A DNA stretch of 64,000 nt from Tolypothrix tenuis PCC 7101 (GCF_002368295.1 NZ_AP018248.1:1088477-1152476), one strand, 5' to 3'; shown: positions 24,695 to 33,897, counted from the first letter of the stretch. A program made the numbers and translations. Notes: a model not told the origin generated them from the sequence alone.

Positions 24695-27517
24695 TTACTG
24701 AATAGTATGATCTGCCAACACAGCAGGGCCAGCTGTTACCACAACAATTTTATCGGGGTGGAGTAATTCACGAGCAGCCTGATTAACTTCAGATAGGGTA
24801 ACTTGATGAATTTTATTACTAAAAGAGCGCAGTTCCACTTCATTGAGCCCATAGACTTGATTCATGAGAATTCTTTTTGCTAATTCCTCTGGGTTTGCCA
24901 GTGAAACATTGTAGTTGCTGATGAGATTTTGCTTTGCTGCTTCCAGTTCAGATGCACTCACACCATACTGATGGATTTGCTTTAATTGCTCATGAGTACT
25001 AGCGATCGCTTTACTAGTATCTTCTGGGCTAGTTTGCATTTCAATCCAAAATGTCCCAGCATTCTTGCCTACCTTGAAATAGCTATAAATTCCATAGGTT
25101 AAACCTTGGCGATCGCGCACTTCTGCTCCGAGTCTACTAGATAAGGTGTCGCCGCCCAAAATCTGATTCAATACTGAGGCTGCATAGAATCTAGGATCTT
25201 GACGGTTAATACCTGTGTAACCCATATAAGTGATAGCCTGAACTTTACCGGGGAGGACTGAGTTGACACGCACTATTTTTTCCGGCATTGGTACTGGCGG
25301 ATATTTTAATTTTGGTGGTTCACCGCTAACTTTCCAACCACCAAACTCAGCTTCAATGAGCGATCGCACTTTTGTGGGATCAAAATCTCCTACCAGTGCT
25401 AACACCGTAGTATCGGGACGATAATATTTTGTCTTAAACGCAATTACATCCTGACGCTTAATCCGCTGTAGGCTTTTTTCTGTAGGGTAAGTATGCAACG
25501 GATGGTTTTTCGGATAAATAGACTGAGCAAAAGTTCTAATTGCGACTTCATCGGGGTCATCTAAATCTAGTTTGAGATTAGTCAAAGCTTGCTGACGGTC
25601 TAATTCTAACTCTGTTGCCGGAAATGTACTATTTCTCACAACATCTGCTAAAGTTTTCACAAGTACAGGCAAGTCGCCAGCTAAACTTTCACCCTCAATT
25701 CGCACACCTTCGCGATAGGCTTCAAAATCTAAACCTACACCTCGTTCTTCTAAAGCTTTGGCAATTGCTAAGAAGTTCTGGGTTTTCGTACCATTCATCA
25801 AGTTATCTGCTACCAGTGATGCTAATCCAGCTTTATCTTCTGGATCAAATTCCATCCCTGCATTAATGTAGCCACTGAGGGTAACTGTGGGGGTACTTTT
25901 ATCTGGTAGTAGTAATAACCGCAAACCATTAGCCAAGGTAAATTGTTGTGGTAGTTCGCGAGTGCTAAGATATGTGACTTCATCCACAGGCGGTAAGTAT
26001 TTGATTACCTCTTGTGGTGCTACAGGAGAACCAGGGGAAAATTTTTCTGTAGTTTGCGCGTACTGAATTTTAGTAGTCAGTGCTTTTGTCTGCTTTTGGC
26101 TGGGTTCAAACCACCCTACTATACGTAATTCTGGTTTGAGATATTTATTAACTACAGCGATAACATCAGCTGGTTTGACTTCGCGGACACCAGCCAAGTA
26201 CCTTTCTGTGTAGCGATAATCGCCCGTAGTTGTCTCATCATTACCTAATTGTATTGCTAGGTTTGTGAGATCGCGGTTACTTAAAATTGCAGATGCTTCG
26301 ACTTGGTTTTTAGCGCGGTTGACTTCCTCTGCTGTCACTCCAGTTTTTACCAGATTTGCGATCGTTTTATTTAATACCGAGTCAATTTTTGCCAAATTTT
26401 GCCTAGGAGCAGCGGTAACTGACAGTTCATACCAGCCAGACTCCCGTAAGCTAGAAACATAAGCAGTAATGTCGTTAGCTAGGCCTGATTCTACCAATGC
26501 TTGATAAAGGCGAGAATTACGTCCTTCGGTCAAAATATAATCCATCACTTCCAGCGCTGGTACATCTGGGTGATTCACATCGGGTAGCGGATAAACCACT
26601 TGCAAGAGTTTTCCTGCACCCGGTTCTCGCAGCACAATGGGACTGTTGACTGTTGACTGTTGTACAGACGCGATTAATCGCGTCTCCCCAACTCTTGACT
26701 CTTGACTCTTAGGTAATTTACCAAAGATTTCTTTTACTGTTTCTAGAGTTGACTCTGTTTGAAAATCTCCTACAATCACCAAAATGGCATTGTCGGGGGT
26801 GTAAAATTCGCGGTAATACTGCTGTACCTGCTCGACTGTAAATTTTTCTACATCAGCTTTTGTACCGCCTACAGGTAACCCATATGCATGATTGGGAAAA
26901 GCAGCTCCCATGACGGCGCGATTGAGACGGTATTCAGGACTATTTTCGTAACCTTGTAACTCAGAAATGACTACGCGCTTTTCACTTGCTAGTTGTTCGG
27001 TATCAATGACAGCATTTTGCATCCGATCCGCTTCTAGAACTAAGAGCGATTTCAGCTTATTTCGTTCTGCAGTGCCGTAATACGCTGTTTGATCGTAGCT
27101 AGTAAAGGCGTTGGAGTCACTACCTAAAGCACTAAACAATCGCCCAAATTGAATAGGACGATTTTTAGTACCTTTAAACATCATGTGTTCCAACTGGTGA
27201 GCAATACCATTTACACCAGGTTCTTCATTGCGCGAACCCACCCTGTACCACACCTGCACAGTTACTACGGGTGCTGTATGTACTTCTTTTGTCAGCACCG
27301 TCAAGCCATTTTCTAGCAAAGTTTTGCGGACGTTGTCTGTCACTTTTATAGGTGTGGGTTTTTGTTCATTTACCATTGATTGATAATGTGTCTGTTGGGA
27401 CGCAAGCACGTGTTGACTTTCAGCAGGTTTACCACTAAATGACAACACTGCAATCATCGCAAAGCACAACAGGAATAAAGTAAGACGATATCTATACAAG
27501 GTGGAAAACACAGACAT
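24695..27517 (-). CDS. M16 (insulinase/pitrilysin) family zinc peptidase, double-domain
   Basis: 940 residues from ATG 27517 (the frame is open to GTG 27598, giving 27 more). After a signal/anchor helix (LTLFLLCFAMIAVLSF) come two M16 units. The first has the inverted zinc motif His107-x-x-Glu-His111 (HQLEHMMFKGT); the second (from about residue 500) lacks HxxEH and is the non-catalytic half. The family degrades or processes peptides at the envelope. Residues about 268-292 are an in-frame repeat insertion (26642-26712) between conserved segments, read partly as SVQQSTVNSP. The cupredoxin gene follows after about 125 bases. Confidence 0.9.
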   Translation of the reverse strand: MSVFSTLYRYRLTLFLLCFAMIAVLSFSGKPAESQHVLASQQTHYQSMVNEQKPTPIKVTDNVRKTLLENGLTVLTKEVHTAPVVTVQVWYRVGSRNEEPGVNGIAHQLEHMMFKGTKNRPIQFGRLFSALGSDSNAFTSYDQTAYYGTAERNKLKSLLVLEADRMQNAVIDTEQLASEKRVVISELQGYENSPEYRLNRAVMGAAFPNHAYGLPVGGTKADVEKFTVEQVQQYYREFYTPDNAILVIVGDFQTESTLETVKEIFGKLPKSQESRVGETRLIASVQQSTVNSPIVLREPGAGKLLQVVYPLPDVNHPDVPALEVMDYILTEGRNSRLYQALVESGLANDITAYVSSLRESGWYELSVTAAPRQNLAKIDSVLNKTIANLVKTGVTAEEVNRAKNQVEASAILSNRDLTNLAIQLGNDETTTGDYRYTERYLAGVREVKPADVIAVVNKYLKPELRIVGWFEPSQKQTKALTTKIQYAQTTEKFSPGSPVAPQEVIKYLPPVDEVTYLSTRELPQQFTLANGLRLLLLPDKSTPTVTLSGYINAGMEFDPEDKAGLASLVADNLMNGTKTQNFLAIAKALEERGVGLDFEAYREGVRIEGESLAGDLPVLVKTLADVVRNSTFPATELELDRQQALTNLKLDLDDPDEVAIRTFAQSIYPKNHPLHTYPTEKSLQRIKRQDVIAFKTKYYRPDTTVLALVGDFDPTKVRSLIEAEFGGWKVSGEPPKLKYPPVPMPEKIVRVNSVLPGKVQAITYMGYTGINRQDPRFYAASVLNQILGGDTLSSRLGAEVRDRQGLTYGIYSYFKVGKNAGTFWIEMQTSPEDTSKAIASTHEQLKQIHQYGVSASELEAAKQNLISNYNVSLANPEELAKRILMNQVYGLNEVELRSFSNKIHQVTLSEVNQAARELLHPDKIVVVTAGPAVLADHTIQ
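26642..26712. repeat. Composite repeat inside the M16 peptidase gene
   Basis: (TGTTGAC)n, a perfect 20-bp palindrome AGACGCGATTAATCGCGTCT at 26666-26685, and (CTTGACT)n, all in frame. Confidence 0.85.
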
Positions 27518-27659
27518 TGATTTTGTAGATACCCTGTAAACTGAGCTACATTTTTGGTATTGATGACTATAGTCTAATCTTTGCGCTCCATTGGACACCT
27601 ACGCAAAACTACAGAGATGTGATATTTTATCAGCAAAAATAATCGATATAAAAGCGAAA

Positions 27660-28103
27660 TTAGTTGAGTTTTACTAAAATCCGAATGAATTCCAAGGGTA
27701 GTCCGTCATAATCCGCAATAAAAGCGACCTCATAAATGCGATCGCCTATCTGCTGCTGTGTTGGTTCTAAAAGTATTTTGAGAGGTTGAAATTGTTCTGG
27801 CTGGCTTTGAGCCGCTATTTTTAATTGTTCTTGTAAATTATTCAGCCAACTAGGTAAGTCGGGAGTAATTTCTGTTAAATCAAATGAAAGATGATAATAG
27901 CCCACATAATGCTCATCTGCAAAAGCATCTGGGGCTGGTTTTGGTTCGGGAATTTGGATAAGTTCAATTCTGCCACCCAATCCTTCCATCCAACAAGCTA
28001 GGGTATAGCCTGTAGTGAAGCGTTCACAAACTGTAAACCCCAGTTGTTCATAAAAGGCGATCGCTCGATGAATATTCGCAGTCCGAATAGAAGCGTGATG
28101 CAT
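27660..28103 (-). CDS. VOC (glyoxalase/dioxygenase-fold) protein
   Basis: 147 residues: HHASIRTANIHRAIAFYEQLGF at the N-terminus and a second half ending VAFIADYDGLPLEFIRI, typical of glyoxalase I-like VOC proteins with metal-binding His and Glu. The exact reaction is unknown. The frame extends 13 residues further to 28142, but that part (MTNDQRQMTNDK) is translated from a TCATTAG/TTTGTC heptamer repeat, so I start at ATG 28103. Confidence 0.8.
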   Translation of the reverse strand: MHHASIRTANIHRAIAFYEQLGFTVCERFTTGYTLACWMEGLGGRIELIQIPEPKPAPDAFADEHYVGYYHLSFDLTEITPDLPSWLNNLQEQLKIAAQSQPEQFQPLKILLEPTQQQIGDRIYEVAFIADYDGLPLEFIRILVKLN

Positions 28104-28227
28104 AATTTTGTCATTAGTCATTTGTCTTTGGTCATTAGTCATTTGTCCTTGGGCGTTTGTTTTTTTGTCATTTACTTCTCAGCAATGATCAATAACTCTT
28201 GACTAATAACTAATGACTAATGACAAT

Positions 28228-28740
28228 TTACTCAAATAATCGGAAATAAGGGTAGCGCACAGGGACACCAGGCTCTTTTTCCAAATCAAAATTAATTACT
28301 TCCCAGCAGGGATCTTCTGTGGATTCGGGGCTAAAGTCCACAGGTAAACCGTACAGCCTTGCTGAGGAATTTTCGGGCTGTCCAGAACGCCAAGGAGTGC
28401 TGCGTTCTAAATAACCACTCATCAATTCCTGATAACGACGAGCGATAATGACTCGCGTGGCTCGGAAACCTTGGGTATAGAGTTTATCTAGTGCTTCGTG
28501 AATTTCAAACCGAATACCATCGGGATGGGTATGTTGTCGATACCATTCACTATTCCACTTTCGCCAATGTCGCCCCGACTGTAAATGAATTAATTCTCCC
28601 GTTTTGGGATTAGCCTCGAACGCCCCATGACGCGGACACAAATAAGTATCTGTCAGTGTCAGCGCCGGAATTGTTTGACGACAGTGGGGACACTGTATTT
28701 CAGGGCCAAATATTGGGTACTGCAAGCCTGGATTCATCAT
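28228..28740 (-). CDS. Cyanobacterial TIGR02652-type conserved protein
   Basis: 170 residues. An N-terminal zinc-ribbon-like part (IQCPHCRQTIPALTL then YLCPRHGAF) is followed by conserved Trp/Tyr/Arg-rich segments (GRHWRKWNSEWYRQHTHPDG, ATRVIIARRYQELMSGYLE). I recognise this as the protein family named TIGR02652, known from cyanobacteria, function unknown. Start is ATG 28740 or the adjacent ATG 28737. On the same strand as the VOC gene, with a repeat-containing gap of about 120 bases. Confidence 0.75.
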   Translation of the reverse strand: MMNPGLQYPIFGPEIQCPHCRQTIPALTLTDTYLCPRHGAFEANPKTGELIHLQSGRHWRKWNSEWYRQHTHPDGIRFEIHEALDKLYTQGFRATRVIIARRYQELMSGYLERSTPWRSGQPENSSARLYGLPVDFSPESTEDPCWEVINFDLEKEPGVPVRYPYFRLFE

Positions 28741-28980
28741 GAAGTGCGTAGAAACATAATTTAGTCTTCACCAGCGCCAGTGGGTTGGATATTACACTTC
28801 GGCTCCACCACTTTGGTTTACCCGCTCACTGCTAAAAAGTCACTGACTGATGCAGGAACAGCATTCACTAGTGTCTTAATTCAGCATAGAAGCTTGACCC
28901 TGTGATATTCTGGTTTTTGCAACCAGCCCGAAATGTTGGAGTTGTTCCAGTGTTCCTGGGTACCATATCCATATTCTATC

Positions 28981-29511
28981 GTGTCTATCGCTTCTTACTG
29001 GCCATCTCCTGATTTTTCTCAAGCTGCCTTTGTTGCAGCCAATGCGAGCGTGATCGGTTCCGTAAACATAAGGGCAGGTGTGAGCATTTGGTATGGGGCA
29101 GTAGTCAGAGGCGATGTAGAACGCATTGATATTGGCGAATGCACGAATATACAAGATGGAGCTATTCTACATGGCGATCCTGGTTTTCCTACCATATTAG
29201 AAGATCATGTGACCGTAGGACATCGTGCTGTGATACATTCTGCCTACATTGAGCGCGGCAGTTTAATTGGGATCGGTGCGATCGTGCTTAATGGTGTACG
29301 CGTCGGCGCTGGTAGCATTATTGGTGCTGGCTCAGTAGTCACAAAGGATATACCACCCTTGTCATTAGTAGTTGGTATTCCTGGAAAAGTAGTGCGCCAA
29401 TTATCAGACACCGAAGCTGCAGAATTACTCGAACACGCCCAACGCTACCAAAAGTTAGCTTTAGTTCATGCTGGAAAGGGAACGGATATCGGATTTACTC
29501 AAAAGTCGTGA
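28981..29511 (+). CDS. Gamma-carbonic-anhydrase-like left-handed beta-helix protein
   Basis: 176 residues built of hexapeptide repeats (VIGSVNIRAGVSIWYG, VRVGAGSIIGAGSVV) with the three zinc-binding histidines in ILHGDPG and HVTVGHRAVIHSA. The family includes Cam, YrdA-like proteins and the CcmM N-terminal domain; this short form could be a bicarbonate-related enzyme or an inactive trimer. The frame is open to ATG 28933, but homology begins at GTG 28981, which I choose. psbY follows after about 235 bases. Confidence 0.82.
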   Translation: MSIASYWPSPDFSQAAFVAANASVIGSVNIRAGVSIWYGAVVRGDVERIDIGECTNIQDGAILHGDPGFPTILEDHVTVGHRAVIHSAYIERGSLIGIGAIVLNGVRVGAGSIIGAGSVVTKDIPPLSLVVGIPGKVVRQLSDTEAAELLEHAQRYQKLALVHAGKGTDIGFTQKS

Positions 29512-29518
29512 GATTAGG

Positions 29519-29570
29519 GATTAGGGACTGGGGACTGGGTAATGGGTAATCGGTAATTGGTAATGGGAAT
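29519..29570. repeat. STRR block
   Basis: GGGACTG, TAATGGG and TAATTGG heptamers directly after the carbonic-anhydrase-like gene. Confidence 0.8.
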
Positions 29571-29746
29571 CTCTATCCCTTTCTATTGGACATTGGACTC
29601 GTGACCAACACCAAACAACAAACCCCAAAACCCAAAATTGTAAACATTCTTTACACGTGGGGCTGGAAAAATTGCCCACTTCAGCTAACAATAAAAAATG
29701 AGAGCAGTTGACAAAAGTTTAATTTATTTAACAGAGGGGTTCCAAT

Positions 29747-29872
29747 ATGGACATTGATTTTCGTGTAGCCATTGTTCTAGCACCAATAGCCATTGCTGCT
29801 GGTTGGGCTGTATTTAATATTGGTGCAGCTGCTTTACGACAAGTGCAAAACTTTTTAAACAGAGAAGCTTAA
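29747..29872 (+). CDS. psbY: Photosystem II protein PsbY
   Basis: A 41-residue single-helix protein, MDIDFRVAIVLAPIAIAAGW at the start and ALRQVQNFLNREA at the end, matching the cyanobacterial PsbY pattern: one thylakoid membrane helix with AAGWAV-type packing and a basic amphipathic tail. PsbY sits at the edge of photosystem II next to cytochrome b559. It is preceded by a ribosome site AGAGGGG about 8 bases before ATG and followed by its own terminator, so it is a monocistronic unit. Confidence 0.9.
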   Translation: MDIDFRVAIVLAPIAIAAGWAVFNIGAAALRQVQNFLNREA

Positions 29873-29899
29873 ATTTTCAGAATAATTAACATTCTTTAG

Positions 29900-29937
29900 C
29901 CGACTGTTTCCCTTCAAAGGGGCAGTCGGTTCATTTG
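29900..29937 (+). terminator. Terminator of psbY
   Basis: CCGACTG (29900-29906) pairs with CAGTCGG (29923-29929), with an inner CCC/GGG pairing, followed by TTCATTT. Confidence 0.8.
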
Positions 29938-29972
29938 TATTTAGGTGTTTGGTGTTTGCCAAAAGTCAAGAG

Positions 29973-29992
29973 AGACGCGATTAATCGCGTCT
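29973..29992. repeat. Palindromic element copy 3 (intergenic)
   Basis: Perfect 20-bp palindrome AGACGCGATTAATCGCGTCT flanked by GTCAAGA/GTCAAGG heptamers, the same composite as in the M16 gene. Confidence 0.9.
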
Positions 29993-30021
29993 GTACAAGA
30001 AAGTCAAGGGTAATAATTTCA

Positions 30022-30064
30022 CTCATTACCCATTAGCCATTAGCCATTACCCATTACCCATTCC
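30022..30064. repeat. STRR: (CATTACC/CATTAGC)n
   Basis: Six heptamers ending directly before the folC start. Confidence 0.85.
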
Positions 30065-30070
30065 CTAATC

Positions 30071-31318
30071 TTGGATATCGATTCTCTATTACAATCCTTT
30101 CAACACTTCGGTATCAATCTGGGACTGTCACGCATTGTCAAACTTTTGGACAATCTTGGTAATCCCCATGAAAAAGTGCCTGTGATTCATGTTGCTGGTA
30201 CTAATGGTAAAGGTTCTGTCTGTGCCTATCTATCATCAGTTCTGACTCAAGCTGGTTATCGGACAGGACTTTACACCTCTCCACATTTAGTTGATTGGAC
30301 AGAACGTATTTTTGTTAATCAACAGCCAATTGCTTCAGAAGATTTGTATAAATTATTGCAAAAGGTTAAGGATGCAATCGCACCTGATGAAGAATCACCC
30401 ACTCAATTTGAAGTGATTACAGCCGCTGCTTGGTTATATTTTGCCCAGCAGCAGGTAGATATAGCAGTGGTAGAAGTAGGATTGGGCGGACGCTTGGATG
30501 CTACTAACGTTTGCTCACAGCCTTTAGTGACAGTCATTACTTCCATCAGTCGCGAACATTGGCAGCAGCTAGGGCCGACTGTTGCCCATATTGCTGGTGA
30601 AAAAGCCGGAATTCTCAAACCTGGATGTGCGGCTGTGGTGGGGCCATTGCCAAAAGAAGCAGAGGCAGTTGTGCGATCGCGTATTCAAGAATTAGAATGC
30701 CCGATATTTACACCCCAGCCTGCGCGTTCTGTATCTTCTGGATGGGCGGAATATCAAACTCTGGATGGCAGATTAATTCAATATCCGCTAGCTTTACAGG
30801 GGCAAATTCAGTTAACAAATTCTGCCTTAGCTTTAGCTGCGATCGAAATTCTGCAAAAACAAGGCTGGCACATTTCTCAAACAGCCATAATTAATGGCAT
30901 GGCCAACACTAAATGGCCTGGGCGTATTCAATGGGTAACTTGGAAAAAGCACAAATTATTGCTAGATGGTGCCCATAATCCAGCTGGTGCTGAAGTTTTA
31001 CGTGATTATGTTGATACATTAACTAACCCTAAAATAACTTGGGTGATGGGAATGATGGCAAATAAAGACCATGCCGACATTTTCCAGGCTTTATTACGAG
31101 AGGGAGATAAGTTATGTCTCGTACCTATACCAGATACTTCTTCAGCAATTCCTGATGACTTAGCCAAACTAGCTGCGGAAATTTGTCCGGAATTGAGTTT
31201 TTGCCAATCTTACCGCGATTTAACTTCCGCCTTAGAAGCAGCTTTTGCTTCTCCCGAAGACTTAGTTGTTTTATGCGGTTCTCTTTATTTAATCGGACAT
31301 TTTTTCAGCATTAAATAA
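30071..31318 (+). CDS. folC: Folylpolyglutamate synthase / dihydrofolate synthase
   Basis: 415 residues, Mur-ligase fold. P-loop GTNGKGS at residues 43-49, conserved GLGGRLDATN, SREHWQQLG and the C-terminal-domain entry LLDGAHNPAG. It adds glutamate to dihydropteroate and/or to reduced folates. The start is a TTG at 30071 (leading to DIDSLLQSFQHFGINLGL), right after a heptamer block; no better start exists without losing conserved residues. The repeat block occupying the normal leader is unusual. Confidence 0.9.
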   Translation: MDIDSLLQSFQHFGINLGLSRIVKLLDNLGNPHEKVPVIHVAGTNGKGSVCAYLSSVLTQAGYRTGLYTSPHLVDWTERIFVNQQPIASEDLYKLLQKVKDAIAPDEESPTQFEVITAAAWLYFAQQQVDIAVVEVGLGGRLDATNVCSQPLVTVITSISREHWQQLGPTVAHIAGEKAGILKPGCAAVVGPLPKEAEAVVRSRIQELECPIFTPQPARSVSSGWAEYQTLDGRLIQYPLALQGQIQLTNSALALAAIEILQKQGWHISQTAIINGMANTKWPGRIQWVTWKKHKLLLDGAHNPAGAEVLRDYVDTLTNPKITWVMGMMANKDHADIFQALLREGDKLCLVPIPDTSSAIPDDLAKLAAEICPELSFCQSYRDLTSALEAAFASPEDLVVLCGSLYLIGHFFSIK

Positions 31319-31430
31319 TTTTAAGATTAACTAGTAGATGACGGCGGAAGTATAACTACGATTCTCAATGTGCAGAAAGTTTATATGGGAATCCGATTTG
31401 ATTTCTAGACAAAATATCAGTTTTGTTGCT

Positions 31431-31457
31431 GATGCGTTACGCTATCGCTAACGCATC
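31431..31457. repeat. GATGCGTTA palindromic repeat, copy 1
   Basis: GATGCGTTA and TAACGCATC flank CGCTATCGC. About 40 bases match copy 3 (45393-45419, inverted orientation) with one difference. Confidence 0.85.
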
Positions 31458-31511
31458 CTACTTGAACGGCAAAAATCAAATATGAGTCCTCTAGCATATA
31501 GCTTTCAGACT

Positions 31512-31907
31512 TCAGCCTTCTTGTACTAGCTCTATCCTAGGCAAAGGCAAAGTGTCAGATTCACCCAGATCATCAGCAGCAATTTGATCTGGGCTAGTTT
31601 TTTGTAATACTTGCAACAATGCCACACTCTGGATTAATAAAGCTTCTAAATCAATGCCACCGTAACTGGAAGGGTAACGTCGCAAACGATTACTGCCTTC
31701 TCCTAGCAGAATTGCTGCACCCCGCCAGTTGTGATTACTCAAATGATAAAGTGCTACGGCAATTTGGAGAATGCCTTGATAAAAGGTTTTTTCAGGCTCG
31801 CTGGCTTCAATCCACAAAGCTTCTAAAGTGTCATGACAGGCATAGAACTGCCCAGTATTAAACTGTTCTACGCCTTGCCAAAACTCTTGGGGCATGGTTT
31901 CACTCAT
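31512..31907 (-). CDS. DUF309 family protein
   Basis: 131 residues, helical, with the family's metal-site-like motif FYACHDTLEALW and FYQGILQIAVALYHL. Function unknown. Its ATG overlaps the stop of ftrC by four bases (ATGA, 31904-31907), which indicates translational coupling, so it may serve the FTR or another iron-sulfur or redox function; that is inference from position. Confidence 0.85.
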   Translation of the reverse strand: MSETMPQEFWQGVEQFNTGQFYACHDTLEALWIEASEPEKTFYQGILQIAVALYHLSNHNWRGAAILLGEGSNRLRRYPSSYGGIDLEALLIQSVALLQVLQKTSPDQIAADDLGESDTLPLPRIELVQEG

Positions 31908-32269
31908 GCCATGCTGTCTCGCACTTCTTTGATGGTTTCAAGGGTGATTTCTTGCTGTTCTCCCGCAAACTCGTTGTCTGTGGTCAGAAACAGCATACAA
32001 TGGCACTCCTTACGTTCCCGCATCGGCACACAGGGACAGTTCCAGTATGTGGCGTGTACTTCGGCTTCTTTATCTTCGTAGTGGCGGCAAGGGCACAAAG
32101 GCGCACCAAGTTCGTCTTTATGTTTAGCTAGCCCTTCAATCACGACTGCGGTAACCGAAGGTTCAGAACAGAAGTAGGTTCCAGTACGCTTGGCGTATTG
32201 TTCGGAAAAATGCCGCATTGCCTCTAGGCTTTTATCGCTGGATTTTGTATTCACTTCTGATGAGATCAT
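31904..32269 (-). CDS. ftrC: Ferredoxin-thioredoxin reductase, catalytic chain
   Basis: 121 residues with the diagnostic cysteines: CPC (59/61), CPC (78/80) and CHC (89/91). By the known FTR arrangement Cys59, 78, 80 and 89 hold the 4Fe-4S cluster and Cys61/Cys91 form the redox disulfide. It passes electrons from ferredoxin to thioredoxin in light. An extra Cys34 is present. The variable subunit (ftrV) is not in the window. The gene overlaps the following DUF309 gene by four bases. Confidence 0.95.
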   Translation of the reverse strand: MISSEVNTKSSDKSLEAMRHFSEQYAKRTGTYFCSEPSVTAVVIEGLAKHKDELGAPLCPCRHYEDKEAEVHATYWNCPCVPMRERKECHCMLFLTTDNEFAGEQQEITLETIKEVRDSMA

Positions 32270-32490
32270 TAGATCAGCCGCTCATAATTTAAACATTTCT
32301 TTGCATTGTACCTCAGCCTGAATGCGGTAATCTTGGGGAGATTTCCCCAACCTTTGTTACTAAATTGAAATAGCCTTTGGGCAAAGGCTGATATATCTCG
32401 GTTACCGGGACAGAAAAATATTTAAGTCATCAGAAAAACTTGACTTAGAAACAGACATTGAATTTTTCAATACATGGAATTGTCAGTAAT

Positions 32491-33651
32491 TTATGAGTGT
32501 AAGGATTTTTGTAGTTGTGGTTGTAATCCTTGCTCAGTTTGTATAACAATACCAGGGTAATCTCGGTTAGCTATTACTGGTTCTGTGGCAGCAGGATGAT
32601 TTTCCCATAAAATCCAGCGACTACCTAAAGGTAAGGAAGTAAGGGTTTGAGGATTGGAAGTTAGCCAAATTAAGGGATAGCCTTCTGGAATAGGTGCATT
32701 AGCATCTTCCTGCGGCTTAGTAGCTGCTAAGGCTTCTTGAACTATGCGATCGCCTTTAATTAATCCTGTGAATGCTGTCCACAGTTGGACTTGGATATTT
32801 TGACGCTGGGCATAAAAATATAGAGATGCGGCAGCGATGACGGCTTGTTCAAAATTCTCTTCTGCCCAATTCACTGTACTGTCAAGCGCAATAATAATTT
32901 CTTGACCGCTAGTAACTATTTCTAATTCCCGTACCCGTAATTCCCCGTAGCGCGCGCTGGTGCGCCAGTGAATCAGACGAGTAGGATCGCCTAGACGATA
33001 AGGACGAAGCGATCGCACTAGTCCAGTTGTCTCTGTTTGTAACGTTTTGCCAAGAAAGTTACTCATGTCGCTTTCGTCTTGCCCCATTTCATCTACTAGT
33101 GGGCAGTAAGTTAGCGGTAATACACTCGGATAAACAATCGCTGTGGCTGCACATTCACGCTGACGGCGACACCAGAACAAGCCTAAAGGCGCACCGCTAA
33201 CGAGTTCGACTGTATGCCAGCGATAAACACCCCGGCGGGGCGTTGGTTGGTAATATACCCAACGGTAATGCTCATGGGGGGGAATGGTTTCTATGGACTT
33301 GGTTACTGGTTTCCCCAACACAAAAGGCAACATATCTTCAACTTGTAGCAAGTTTACAGCTTGCTTTGTTTGATTGTGAATTTCGATTTCTACCGTTAAT
33401 TCATCTCCGGCGGTGACAGGCCTAATGGCACGGCGTTTCACGGTTAAACCCACAAGCGATCGCGGGGGCAAAATAGCCGCTATGGCTAACAGAGCAAAAC
33501 TCACTCCACTGATGGCATAAAGCCAACCAGCCATTGTATTCACAGCAGCGCCAAAAAAGCAGATAGCAATTCCTGCTAAAACCCAACCGCTGTATGCAGG
33601 GACACAAGCGCGGGTTTCTAACCAGTTGATGGTACGTTTAATGATTTTCAT
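32491..33651 (-). CDS. DUF58 domain protein with N-terminal membrane hairpin
   Basis: 386 residues. Two membrane helices (about residues 14-50), an Ig-like linker, then the DUF58 domain with GDPTRLIHWRTSARYGELRVRELE followed by a VWA-like strand IIIALDST. DUF58 proteins usually occur with MoxR ATPases and VWA proteins; none is adjacent here. Function unknown. I start at ATG 33651 because AAGGAAATT precedes it; an upstream ATG at 33687 lies within an inverted repeat. Confidence 0.82.
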   Translation of the reverse strand: MKIIKRTINWLETRACVPAYSGWVLAGIAICFFGAAVNTMAGWLYAISGVSFALLAIAAILPPRSLVGLTVKRRAIRPVTAGDELTVEIEIHNQTKQAVNLLQVEDMLPFVLGKPVTKSIETIPPHEHYRWVYYQPTPRRGVYRWHTVELVSGAPLGLFWCRRQRECAATAIVYPSVLPLTYCPLVDEMGQDESDMSNFLGKTLQTETTGLVRSLRPYRLGDPTRLIHWRTSARYGELRVRELEIVTSGQEIIIALDSTVNWAEENFEQAVIAAASLYFYAQRQNIQVQLWTAFTGLIKGDRIVQEALAATKPQEDANAPIPEGYPLIWLTSNPQTLTSLPLGSRWILWENHPAATEPVIANRDYPGIVIQTEQGLQPQLQKSLHS

Positions 33652-33669
33652 AATTTCCTTTCTAGCCCA

Positions 33670-33700
33670 ACCATGAATGAAATTCATAGAAATTCATGGT
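33670..33700. promoter_or_regulatory. Inverted repeat upstream of the DUF58 gene
   Basis: ACCATGAAT (33670-33678) and ATTCATGGT (33692-33700) with a further ATTCAT at 33682-33687 between them; three half-sites in 31 bases suggest an operator. Regulator unknown. Confidence 0.35.
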
Positions 33701-33897
33701 TTCACTAAAGAATTGGTAAAGACTATCGTAAAAACGAAAATCTTACCTAAGTATGTTGTAGATTGAAAATCTAAGTAACTCCACGGTTGACCTCAAAAGA
33801 ATTGATTAATCTACAAGTTCTATTAACTGCTGACTTTGGGAATAAAAGTTAAGTTTTAACTTTTGTTTTAATCAAATATTTACTATAGGAAAGGCTA

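Noticed and set aside
30403..30894. Open frames overlapping folC on both strands
   Set aside because: Shadows of the conserved folC reading frame.
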